The translations under genes and the position numbers were made by a program. Of a DNA stretch of 50,710 bases, positions 7,430 to 15,431 are shown piece by piece. This DNA comes from an uncultured Lachnospiraceae bacterium (GTDB lineage Bacteria > Bacillota > Clostridia > Lachnospirales > Lachnospiraceae), in NCBI GenBank assembly GCA_910577105.1, contig CAJTMB010000005.1, positions 1-50,710 on the forward strand, written 5' to 3'. The notes beneath the pieces were generated by a model that worked only from the letters and a program-made list of their open reading frames with translations, was not told where the DNA came from and ran no database searches. Each line of letters begins with the position of its first letter. The first letter of the stretch is position 1.

Positions 7430-7672
7430 TTATTTGTGTTCTGCTTCTAATTTACATAAATCCAGACAACGGTTTCTGCCTGCAAATGGTTCATTATTTG
7501 TCTGACACCATTCCAACTCTTGAGCACATAGTTTCTTGTAATATCTGATGTTTTCCTTTTTCTCTTGAATATATTTCATATCCACCTTGTATAATTTAAA
7601 ATCCGTCTGCATATATTTCCTAATAAAAAATGGCAATGCGTTTCCACATAGCCATTTGAGTAATATCTCCAT
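7430..7672 (-). CDS. Small protein of unknown function (doubtful)
   Basis: This 80-residue frame starts MEILLKWLCGNALPFF and is rich in Lys, Tyr and Glu, with three cysteines in the second half. The composition is protein-like and charged, with no membrane helix. No good ribosome site precedes the ATG and I recognise no family. It sits between an IS remnant and an inverted repeat in a decayed region, so it may be a fragment or a chance frame. Confidence 0.3.
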   Translation of the reverse strand: MEILLKWLCGNALPFFIRKYMQTDFKLYKVDMKYIQEKKENIRYYKKLCAQELEWCQTNNEPFAGRNRCLDLCKLEAEHK

Positions 7673-7900
7673 TAGAGTTGCTAACGCTTTTAGCAGTCCA
7701 CTTTGTGGTAGTACTCACCACTAATAGTATAATACCACGTTATGTTTATGCAACCAGATAGATAATAAAATCAAATATTTCAACCTGCAAGCGAAAATAT
7801 TCACCGTTTTAAAAAAAAACAAAATCTCCAATTTCTGATATAATTTAATAAAAGGAAGCACTTTCCAGACACTACCCTTTGATTACAGGAGGTTTTACAA
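7673..7900. other. Intergenic region with a 17-bp inverted repeat
   Basis: This region has no gene. A palindrome GTGGT-N7-ACCAC (7705-7721) lies just upstream of a TATAAT-like hexamer (7728-7733) and could be an operator. The spacing gives no convincing -35 box. The second half contains the ribosome site AGGAGG of the next gene (about 7887-7892). Confidence 0.4.
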
Positions 7901-8423
7901 ATGAATAAAGTATCATTGCGTATTGCCGACTTGCGTAAAAAGACAAAGGTGACACAGCAGGAATTGGCAGACAGCATAGGGGTATTATTTCAAACTATCA
8001 GCAAATGGGAGACCGGAGTTAATATGCCGGATATAACCATACTTCCATTACTTGCAGATTATTTTTAAGTATCAACAGACCTATTGTTAGGATTAAAACC
8101 GCTTGACGGTGAGACATATATTCCAGAAAAACAGCCACAAAAGAATTTTGGAACCAAAAGCCGGAATACCTTTTGAGAACGCGAAGAGTTATTGGAATGA
8201 TGACTATGCCCGCTTTCTTATATCACAGGTTTGGAAGATTGATTAACCAATTTCTGTATTGGACTGCGGATGTAGATATGGATTTTTGGGGTTGTTGCTG
8301 CTTCCATATCTTCCCGAGGGAAGCACCTACACAGGAATTGATTTTGCAGAAGACTTGATAAAAAAGGAAAATCTCTTTTTGAAAGATGCACAAAATTTCA
8401 TAAATACCAATTTATCAGACTGA
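7901..8423 (+). pseudogene. Broken XRE regulator-methyltransferase fusion gene
   Basis: A good ribosome site and ATG open a Cro/C1-type helix-turn-helix (LRKKTKVTQQELADSIGV, then QTISKWETG), but a TAA at codon 56 interrupts it. The same frame continues as STDLLLGLKPL, then breaks again. After a frame change, a class I SAM methyltransferase segment follows: SYWNDDYARFLISQVW, then VLDCGCRYGFLGLLLLPYLP (motif I) and TGIDFAEDL (acidic loop), itself cut by a TAA. The last reading ends at 8423, 5 bases from the convergent exporter gene, so the C-terminal half is missing. The original was probably an XRE-methyltransferase protein; it is now nonfunctional. Confidence 0.75.
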
Positions 8424-8428
8424 TTATA

Positions 8429-10063
8429 TCATAGCCAATCTTCTCTGATAACAACGGTATTGTTACATATTTCAACTACATAATCAAAAGACTTTGCCAG
8501 AGAATCTGAAACTTTATGGCATATATACATAACTGTCGCTCCCTCTACGGAGAGAATGGTTTTTTCTATATCCATTGCGCTTTCTTTATCTAACGATGCC
8601 GTAACTTCATCCAACAAGAGCAATTGCGGATTTTTCAGAATACTCCTTGCCAACGCAATCTTCTGCTTTTCTCCGCCACTTACTTCATTTATTTCTTCTG
8701 AAACTTCCTCATTTAGCCGCTCCTTATCTATTGTGCGAAATAGCCGGGTTTTTTCACAGACCCTCATAATATCATCATCACTATGCTGTCCCTGCAAATC
8801 AATATTATTTCTGATTGTATCCTTGAAAATATAGGAATCTTGAGGAACATAGGATACTAGTTCATTCCAACTGTTTCTGTCAATATCCAATAAATCCACA
8901 CCATTGACCATAATCTGCCCGGTATAGTCGCAAAATCCCATGATAATCTTTAGCAACGTTGATTTTCCGATTCCGCTTTCCCCAATAATTAAATACTTTT
9001 TCCCTTTCTTTATCTCAAAAGAAGCATTTACAAATATTTTTTTATCTTCATAAGAAAAACTGACATGGTCAAATTGAATAGACTGAATCGTATCAATTTT
9101 TTTCAAGGGCTTTTTCTTACATTCTTCAAAATCTTGATAAACCTGCTCCACCAGCTGTTTATTTGACTTCAGATAAGTTATCTGCTCAAAAAAATTCGAA
9201 ATGGGATTAAATATATGTCCACTCAGATAAACTGCTGCAACAAAAAGTCCTGTGTTTAAATTGCCATGTATATATAAAATACACGCCAGAACAATGGAAC
9301 TAAATGTTAACATATTTGTCAAAAATGCTGCAACGGGACTATAAATTGCCTCTAAGTTCCACCATCTCCTTTTTTGTCGGTTTCTTTCCTCAAGGGAATT
9401 TGATATTTTATATAAAAATCTTTCACCGGCATTATTTGTTTTAATCTCTAAAAACCCTTGAAGAAGGTATTTTAAATCTGTAACGTAACCGGTATTTTTT
9501 TCAGAAGTTTTGACTTTAATCTGAGAAAACCTTTTTTCAAAAACGGTTGTGTACAGCATAATCACAAAAGATAATGCCACCAAAATAATTGCAATTTTCC
9601 AGTTGACGCAAAATGCCACAATAATAGTAAAAAGTGTTTGAAAAAAATACAATGCCAGATTAAAAAACTCAAAAATATAATCGTTGACCAGACTTGGAAG
9701 GTCGTTTGTAAAACGTGACAAATAATAGGCAGAATCATGCCTGTTATAATCTTTTACCTCCTGATTCAAGACTTTATGTAAGTAATCAAGATTTACCTCC
9801 CGGTCAACTTTAACAATCAGTCCGCTTCTAAAATATCTTCTAAAAAAATCAGCCAGCGTAAGAATTACTATATATCCAAACATAAACAGGATAAAGTAGC
9901 AGAATACTTTCCAAGAAACCGTATGCTCCTTTATCCCTTCTGCATAATCAACTGCTTTTTGAAAAACCAATGCCAGTCCGGAACCCAATGCACTTTGCAT
10001 CATGGCAAACAGGATAACAAGCATTGCCGGAATTTTAACTCGTTTCAAATACCTTTGTAACAT
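8429..10063 (-). CDS. ABC exporter, fused half-transporter
   Basis: This 544-residue protein has an N-terminal membrane domain with about six helices and a C-terminal ATPase domain. Visible motifs are Walker A GESGIGKST, signature VSGGE, Walker B LLLLDEVTASLD and switch histidine in YICHK. It belongs to the MsbA/LmrA-like exporter group and the substrate is unknown. The frame extends 5 codons upstream, but GAGGAG lies within them and the ATG giving MLQRYLKRV has correct spacing. There is no peptidase domain. It lies on the same strand as the RiPP operon, 1.4 kb upstream and separated by decayed genes, so a role in the peptide system (for example immunity) is possible but unproven. Confidence 0.85.
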   Translation of the reverse strand: MLQRYLKRVKIPAMLVILFAMMQSALGSGLALVFQKAVDYAEGIKEHTVSWKVFCYFILFMFGYIVILTLADFFRRYFRSGLIVKVDREVNLDYLHKVLNQEVKDYNRHDSAYYLSRFTNDLPSLVNDYIFEFFNLALYFFQTLFTIIVAFCVNWKIAIILVALSFVIMLYTTVFEKRFSQIKVKTSEKNTGYVTDLKYLLQGFLEIKTNNAGERFLYKISNSLEERNRQKRRWWNLEAIYSPVAAFLTNMLTFSSIVLACILYIHGNLNTGLFVAAVYLSGHIFNPISNFFEQITYLKSNKQLVEQVYQDFEECKKKPLKKIDTIQSIQFDHVSFSYEDKKIFVNASFEIKKGKKYLIIGESGIGKSTLLKIIMGFCDYTGQIMVNGVDLLDIDRNSWNELVSYVPQDSYIFKDTIRNNIDLQGQHSDDDIMRVCEKTRLFRTIDKERLNEEVSEEINEVSGGEKQKIALARSILKNPQLLLLDEVTASLDKESAMDIEKTILSVEGATVMYICHKVSDSLAKSFDYVVEICNNTVVIREDWL

Positions 10064-10149
10064 AAAAGCACTCCTCAAAGGAAACTATAGCTATTGAAAT
10101 TGTAATAAAACCGGCACCGTAATCGTGCCTGTCCTACAGGGTAATCTTG

Positions 10150-10178
10150 AAAAAAGAGGGATGCGGAAGCATCCCTCT
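10150..10178 (-). terminator. Intrinsic terminator of the sugar ATPase gene
   Basis: On the minus strand AGAGGGATGC pairs with GCATCCCTCT around a 4-base loop and is followed by a T-run (10150-10155). It lies 14 bases after the MsmK/UgpC-like stop codon, so that gene is transcribed as a unit separate from the exporter gene downstream. Confidence 0.9.
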
Positions 10179-10191
10179 CATTAACTCATCA

Positions 10192-11304
10192 CTAGTTGGT
10201 AATAACCTGCTCGGTTTCCTTATCAAATACATGAATCTTCTCTACATCCAGTGCAAACTTGATGGTGTCACCAGGTCTTGCAGTGGTACGGGAATCAACT
10301 CTTGCTGTCAAAGGGAACTCCTCAAGGTCAAAGTATAAGTACACTTCTGCACCGAGCAATTCGTAAACTTTTACGGTAGATTCAAATACGCTGCTGGGAG
10401 AAGCTTCAATATACATCTGGGAATCATAAACGTCCTCAGGGCGGATACCAAATGTAACAACCTTTCCATCATAACCGCCGTCAATCAACTTCTTGGATTT
10501 GGAAGGAGGAAGCGGAATGCTGTGACCTGCAATCTTCAGGTTAGCAACATCATTTGCCACTTCAACAGTTGCATCCAGGAAGTTCATCTGAGGGGAACCC
10601 ATGAAACCTGCTACAAACAAGTTGCCGGGTTTCTCATACAGATTCTGAGGTGTATCAACCTGCTGGATAACGCCGTCTTTCATAACAACGATTCTGGTAC
10701 CCAGGGTCATAGCCTCTGTCTGGTCATGTGTAACGTAAATAATGGTGGTGCCTAATCTCTGATGCAGTTTTGCAATTTCGATACGCATCTGTACACGCAA
10801 TTTAGCATCCAGATTGGAAAGAGGCTCATCCATCAGGAATACCTTAGGATTACGAACAATCGCACGACCCATGGCAACACGCTGTCTTTGTCCACCGGAA
10901 AGAGCCTTCGGCTTTCTGTCAAGAAGGGGTGTTAAATCAAGAATCTTAGCTGCATCTTTTACCATCTTATCAATTTCATCTTTCGGTACTTTTCTTAACT
11001 TAAGACCAAAAGCCATGTTGTCATAAACAGACATATGAGGATACAGAGCGTAGTTCTGGAATACCATTGCAATGTCTCTGTCCTTAGGCTCTACATCATT
11101 TACCACTCTGTCACCGATTTTCAATTCACCGGAGGAAATGTCTTCCAGACCTGCAATCATACGAAGGGTGGTAGATTTACCACATCCGGAAGGACCTACG
11201 AAAATAATAAATTCCTGGTCTGCGATTTCAAGGTTGAAGTCTTTTACTGCCTCAAACCCGTTGGGATACACTTTGCAGATATTTTTTAAAGATAAACTTG
11301 CCAT
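10192..11304 (-). CDS. msmK: Sugar ABC transporter ATPase, MsmK/UgpC type
   Basis: This 370-residue ATPase has Walker A GPSGCGKST, signature LSGGQRQRVAMGRA, Walker B VFLMDEPLSNLDAKLR and YVTHDQTEAM, with a C-terminal TOBE/OB region (about 240-370) containing FGIRPEDVYDS. This is the CUT1 sugar-importer ATPase type, which in many Firmicutes is a single shared ATPase energising several carbohydrate importers. No permease or binding-protein gene is nearby, which supports the shared role. GGAG lies about 8 bases before the ATG and its own terminator follows. The exact symbol is a convenience, since UgpC and MsmK cannot be told apart here. Confidence 0.9.
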   Translation of the reverse strand: MASLSLKNICKVYPNGFEAVKDFNLEIADQEFIIFVGPSGCGKSTTLRMIAGLEDISSGELKIGDRVVNDVEPKDRDIAMVFQNYALYPHMSVYDNMAFGLKLRKVPKDEIDKMVKDAAKILDLTPLLDRKPKALSGGQRQRVAMGRAIVRNPKVFLMDEPLSNLDAKLRVQMRIEIAKLHQRLGTTIIYVTHDQTEAMTLGTRIVVMKDGVIQQVDTPQNLYEKPGNLFVAGFMGSPQMNFLDATVEVANDVANLKIAGHSIPLPPSKSKKLIDGGYDGKVVTFGIRPEDVYDSQMYIEASPSSVFESTVKVYELLGAEVYLYFDLEEFPLTARVDSRTTARPGDTIKFALDVEKIHVFDKETEQVITN

Positions 11305-11555
11305 TGTTATGACTCCTTTCTTTACTATAAAAGGTACCTGCGTACCATTTCATCTGCATTAAGTATAGCGAAAAATTTCATATACCGCTATAACATAAAT
11401 ACACAAAGTTTTTTGCATAGATTGTAATATTTGCTTATTTTACAGTTACTTTTGACCTATTTCCGACAAGTTGACCAAAAATGATTTCCTATCATGTGCA
11501 TATTGAACAAAATATTGCATAAATACTGCCTGTAATAAAACATCTTTTGCCTTTT
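11305..11555 (-). promoter_or_regulatory. Upstream region of msmK with a possible operator
   Basis: This 251-base gap has no gene. TATAGCG (11364-11370) and CGCTATA (11386-11392) form a 7-bp inverted repeat 60-90 bases before the msmK start. On the minus strand a TATACT-like -10 box falls next to one arm. The arrangement suggests regulated transcription of msmK, but the regulator is unknown and the -35 match is weak. Confidence 0.4.
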
Positions 11556-13040
11556 TTATGCTTCTTCTCCATAAAATGCCAGCTGATTTTTGCCACGTTT
11601 CTTTGCAACATACAATGCCTGGTCAGCCGCCTTATACAACGCTTCAAAGTTCTTTGCATCTGTCGGATAAACCGCTGCACCGATACTGGCAGTAGCCGAA
11701 TACTTCACGTATTCTCCTGCCTGGAAATTCTTAAAGAAACGCTCCACGCGCTGTGCTTCCGACTTAATGACGGCATCTCCCTTCATGTTACGCAAAAAGA
11801 TAGTAAACTCATCGCCGCCGGTCCGCCCCACAATGTCACTGCTTCTAAACTCAGCCTTAATCCTGACCCCAAGGGTACGGAGCACTTCATCGCCAAAAGC
11901 ATGGCCCATGGTATCATTGATTTTCTTAAAATTATCTATATCCAGTACAAACATCAATCCTATTTCATCGGGATGCTCCGCAATATATTCTTTTATTTTT
12001 CTCTCGGTGGCAACCTTATTGTATAAATCAGTCAGTAAATCCGTATCCGCTTTGTTGGCAAGCTGCCTGCTTTTTTCTTTTTCTTTCTTTTTATCCATGC
12101 CATTCATGATAATTAATATGGCTACAAATATCAGGAATGCAATACCACAACGCCACATCATGGAACCGCTGGCTGACCACTCCCTCTTCACTTCCTTATC
12201 CACAAAGTTTCGGGGAATGCCTGCAAACAGATAAAATCTTCCAATCCCCACCGGAACATAAACAATGCACCTCTGCTCAGAACGGCTTGCAAAATAACCG
12301 ATATCCGAATTACCGTTCAGCATCCGCGTATACATTCTCTCGGCATCGCGTTTATTATCCCCTACTTGTTTCAAAAAGGAAAAGTAATCCGATGTGTTCT
12401 GGCACAGGACACCATCCGTGTTGCCGGCAATTGCCACCACCTGTCCGTTTGTGTCTACCAACATATAAAACGTCAGGGAACTAAAGTCCACTCTTTTGAC
12501 AAGGGTTTCAAAGTTGGCAGTGTCGTAAAAACAAATAACATATTTTACTATATTGTTCTGCACCACAACAGGACTCACAATTACAATTGCGCTTTTATGG
12601 CTTATCCCGTCATCCTCCACATAAAATACCTTGTTATCTTCCACAAAAATCTTATCAAAATAATCCGTCCCGTTCAAGTCTACAGGCATGCCGTTCCCGT
12701 TTATGCCCTTACCGTCGATACCGCATATCACAGCATCATAAACGCCAAGATTTTCGCAGACGGACGCGATTACGGCGCTGTTGTCAATCTGGCTCTCCGG
12801 TATCTTTTCCATGTAGGAAGTAATCGCTTCCACACTCTTTTGTATGCCGTTCAGTCTTTGTGCCACATCAGCCGCATATCCCTGAACCACTGTAATGATT
12901 TTATCCTGTACCTCGGTCTGCTCTTTTTGCCTGCTCGTCACAAAAAAGTGCAGAAACAATACAATAATCACCAGCAGTAATATGACAATTGATAAAAACC
13001 ATGGCTTTACATTATCATTTAAACGCTTTGTCTTCATCAT
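11556..13040 (-). CDS. Membrane diguanylate cyclase with extracytoplasmic sensor
   Basis: This 494-residue protein makes cyclic di-GMP. A first membrane helix (about 14-34) is followed by a Cache-like extracytoplasmic sensor (about 35-285), a second helix (about 294-314) and a GGDEF domain (about 330-490). The active-site GGDEF is intact at 408-412, and an RSSD inhibitory site (399-402) sits exactly five residues upstream, so product feedback inhibition is expected. The ligand is unknown. Two consecutive ATGs exist; a GGGGGA stretch directly precedes the first. No EAL domain or c-di-GMP effector is seen nearby. Confidence 0.92.
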   Translation of the reverse strand: MMKTKRLNDNVKPWFLSIVILLLVIIVLFLHFFVTSRQKEQTEVQDKIITVVQGYAADVAQRLNGIQKSVEAITSYMEKIPESQIDNSAVIASVCENLGVYDAVICGIDGKGINGNGMPVDLNGTDYFDKIFVEDNKVFYVEDDGISHKSAIVIVSPVVVQNNIVKYVICFYDTANFETLVKRVDFSSLTFYMLVDTNGQVVAIAGNTDGVLCQNTSDYFSFLKQVGDNKRDAERMYTRMLNGNSDIGYFASRSEQRCIVYVPVGIGRFYLFAGIPRNFVDKEVKREWSASGSMMWRCGIAFLIFVAILIIMNGMDKKKEKEKSRQLANKADTDLLTDLYNKVATERKIKEYIAEHPDEIGLMFVLDIDNFKKINDTMGHAFGDEVLRTLGVRIKAEFRSSDIVGRTGGDEFTIFLRNMKGDAVIKSEAQRVERFFKNFQAGEYVKYSATASIGAAVYPTDAKNFEALYKAADQALYVAKKRGKNQLAFYGEEA

Positions 13041-13067
13041 TCCCCCATTTGCATGTTACACATGCAA

Positions 13068-13781
13068 CTATTGTTGCTTCTCTGCATTTTCTTCAATCAA
13101 AGGTTTATCACTGAATACTTTTTCCGTTTCACCGCTTTCTTCCCCTTCCTCTGCCGATGCATGTTCCAAAATTTTGTCTTCCAGTTTTTTAAACATTTTA
13201 TTGTACAGCTTTGCGCTGAAAAATATCGGAACTGAAAAACCAAAAAAGAAAAACAAAGGCATGATTCTGTAAATCAGCAGACAGACTATAGGAAGCAAGT
13301 GTAAAATAATCATTAAAAATGTTCTGGGAAGCTGTGCTATGCTTAAGGACAGGGCATTCTTCATCGTCCTGAAAACTTTGTTCTCAAATCTGGACTGTAC
13401 CGCGAAAACCCACAGCGACATAAACAAAAACAAAACCCCGGCAGCCACCATGACACCCTGCAGTATTTTGGGAATGTTTAAGTCAACATTCTTGATAATA
13501 TAATAATCGGCCCCTAAAATAAACGTAACAAGAAGCACTAAAAGCCAGATAAGCGTGGACTGTTTGAAATTCAGCTTAAATGACTTAAAATACTCCCTGG
13601 TAATGTAACTTTCCTCATCACGGCACATCTTCAGGCAGACATAGTGTGCCGCTGTAAATGCCGCTCCTGCCGTAATAACCGGCAGACAGCAAATCAGCAC
13701 CAGAAAATTCAGCCACAGCAAATCCGTAACTCTGTTAAGGGCCCTCATCACAGGGCTGTCAAGGTCAAACAATTTACCCAT
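13068..13781 (-). CDS. YesL/DUF624 family membrane protein
   Basis: This 237-residue protein begins MGKLFDLDSPVMRALNRVTDLLWLN, the usual opening of the YesL/DUF624 family, followed by about five membrane helices and a charged C-terminal tail from residue 200. Family members often sit beside carbohydrate transporter genes; a role in sugar uptake or its regulation has been proposed, not shown. Here it stands beside the diguanylate cyclase, 27 bases away on the same strand, so the two may be co-transcribed. Confidence 0.82.
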   Translation of the reverse strand: MGKLFDLDSPVMRALNRVTDLLWLNFLVLICCLPVITAGAAFTAAHYVCLKMCRDEESYITREYFKSFKLNFKQSTLIWLLVLLVTFILGADYYIIKNVDLNIPKILQGVMVAAGVLFLFMSLWVFAVQSRFENKVFRTMKNALSLSIAQLPRTFLMIILHLLPIVCLLIYRIMPLFFFFGFSVPIFFSAKLYNKMFKKLEDKILEHASAEEGEESGETEKVFSDKPLIEENAEKQQ

Positions 13782-13817
13782 GCATAACTCCTTTGTTCTG
13801 TCAGTTGATAATTTGCC

Positions 13818-14285
13818 TTACAGGGATTTTTCCATGGGTGTCACACGGATACCGGAAAATGCCTCTTCCCCTGATAAGGCACTAAACCCCAGCCTGCCGT
13901 AAAAGTCCACCGCGTAGGGCGCTGCCATAACGGAAACAGACTGCTGTTTTTTTTCCTCTTTTAAGTATTTTGACATTCTATGAATCAACTCTGTCCCAAT
14001 ACCCTGCCTGTGGTATGCTTCATCCACAAAAAGCAGGGAAATCCGGTTTCCGTTTCTGGAAGAAATCTGTCCTATGATTTTCTCACCGTCCAAAACCACA
14101 AGCATGGGATACCTGCCTTCCAGAAACAGATGGTATATCATCCCGTTGGTAATAAATTCATGGAAATTGGCAATTCCCTCACTCGTATAGTCACCGGCTT
14201 CAAACTTCATAAAAGTTTTCCAGACCATCTCCATGGTCGGCTTCCAGTCCTCACAAGTCGCCCATCGTATATCATATGATATCAT
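13818..14285 (-). CDS. GNAT-family N-acetyltransferase
   Basis: This 155-residue protein has the GNAT acetyl-CoA site: the beta-4 strand (RISLLFVDEAYHRQGIGTELIHRM) contains the Q/RxxGxG/A loop as RQGIGT. The C-terminal VDFYGRLGF segment is typical. The substrate is unknown. The frame extends 6 codons upstream, but the ATG giving MISYDIRW has GGGAG 8 bases before it and the earlier GTG has none, so 14285 is chosen. Confidence 0.87.
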   Translation of the reverse strand: MISYDIRWATCEDWKPTMEMVWKTFMKFEAGDYTSEGIANFHEFITNGMIYHLFLEGRYPMLVVLDGEKIIGQISSRNGNRISLLFVDEAYHRQGIGTELIHRMSKYLKEEKKQQSVSVMAAPYAVDFYGRLGFSALSGEEAFSGIRVTPMEKSL

Positions 14286-14354
14286 CTTGTAAACTCCCGT
14301 CACTCAGAAAAAGCTTTTACAAGCCATCTGATTTTCTTTTCAATCATATCAAAT

Positions 14355-15296
14355 TTAACCACGGCTGACAAGGTGTTTTGCAAGCCAGTCCCCGATATCT
14401 TCCATAACCTGTCCTCTGTCAAGTTCATTTAAAAGCTCATGCCTGTCTTCGGGATATAATTTCAATTCTATATTTTCAAGGCCCGCATCCAAAAGCGCCT
14501 GATATGCCTTTTTCACGCCTTTCCCATAATCACCCACCGGGTCCTCCTCACCGGATGCCATGAAAACGGGCAGGTTTTTGGGAATACTATCCAGATTCTC
14601 TTTCTTCTTGCATCTGGATATCAGTGCAAACGAAGTCTGAAATCCATTGACGGTGAACACGAAGCCGCAATCCTTGTCTGCAATGTAGTCCGCAACCTTT
14701 TCCCCATCCCGGCTCAGCCAGTCAAAATCTGTTTTGGCGTCCTTGATATGCTTGTTGTAGCCTCCGAAGGCTGCTTTATCTATAAAACGGCTCACATGCT
14801 TTGGCCCTTTAAACGCCCTCTGAAGGGCAGCCGTGGCTTTGGCAACCGCGAGAAGCGCGTCCGGCTGCATACCGGTTCCCAAAATAAGGGCTCCGTCGAT
14901 ACCGGTGCCATACCTGCAAATGTAATTTCTCAAAATAAAGGAACCCATACTGTGTCCCAATATAAAATACGGCACTCCCGGGTATAATTCCTGCGTCATC
15001 TTTTTTAATCTGTGCACATCCCTCACCACCACCGTGGCAGGGTCCTGTTCACAAAAATACCCTTGCAGTTCTCCTTCCCCGACGCTCTTTCCATGTCCCA
15101 GATGGTCCTCACCCGTAACCACGAAATTTCTCTCCGTCAGAAAATTTGCAAATTCTTCGTATCTCTCCGCATATTCCGCCATACCGTGTATAATCTGTAC
15201 CACCGCCACCACATTTTCACTGTCGGGAGTCCACCTTACGGCGTGTATCCTGGAGCTGTTATCCCTGGAATCAAAATAAAATTCTTCTTTTTTCAT
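14355..15296 (-). CDS. Alpha/beta hydrolase, monoacylglycerol lipase-like
   Basis: This 313-residue serine hydrolase belongs to the lysophospholipase/monoacylglycerol lipase group (Hydrolase_4). The nucleophile elbow GHSMG, the oxyanion-forming IHGMAEY segment, an acidic residue in GEEDPVGD and a histidine in YPEDRHEL complete the triad. There is no signal peptide, so it is cytoplasmic. The open frame starts 20 codons earlier, but that part encodes the metG terminator hairpin; GGAGG sits 6 bases before the ATG giving MKKEEFYF. The physiological ester is unknown. Confidence 0.88.
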   Translation of the reverse strand: MKKEEFYFDSRDNSSRIHAVRWTPDSENVVAVVQIIHGMAEYAERYEEFANFLTERNFVVTGEDHLGHGKSVGEGELQGYFCEQDPATVVVRDVHRLKKMTQELYPGVPYFILGHSMGSFILRNYICRYGTGIDGALILGTGMQPDALLAVAKATAALQRAFKGPKHVSRFIDKAAFGGYNKHIKDAKTDFDWLSRDGEKVADYIADKDCGFVFTVNGFQTSFALISRCKKKENLDSIPKNLPVFMASGEEDPVGDYGKGVKKAYQALLDAGLENIELKLYPEDRHELLNELDRGQVMEDIGDWLAKHLVSRG

Positions 15297-15323
15297 CGCC
15301 ATCCTCCGGTACGCTTTCTTTAT

Positions 15324-15353
15324 AAAAATGCATGGCCGCCGGGACCATGCATT
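15324..15353 (-). terminator. Intrinsic terminator of metG
   Basis: On the minus strand AATGCATGG pairs with CCATGCATT around a 9-base GC-rich loop and runs into a short T-tract. It lies about 80 bases after the metG stop codon and immediately upstream of the hydrolase start. Confidence 0.75.
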
Positions 15354-15431
15354 CATTATACAACACTTATCTTGATAATTATATAGTTTTATGGATGTTT
15401 TTAAAACATTTCTTTATTATTTTATTGTTTT

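Noticed and set aside
11547..12980. Long plus-strand frames opposite the diguanylate cyclase
   Set aside because: They are antisense to a gene with intact GGDEF and sensor features and have basic, low-plausibility composition.
15297..15356. 20-codon extension of the hydrolase
   Set aside because: It translates the metG terminator hairpin; the later ATG has the ribosome site.
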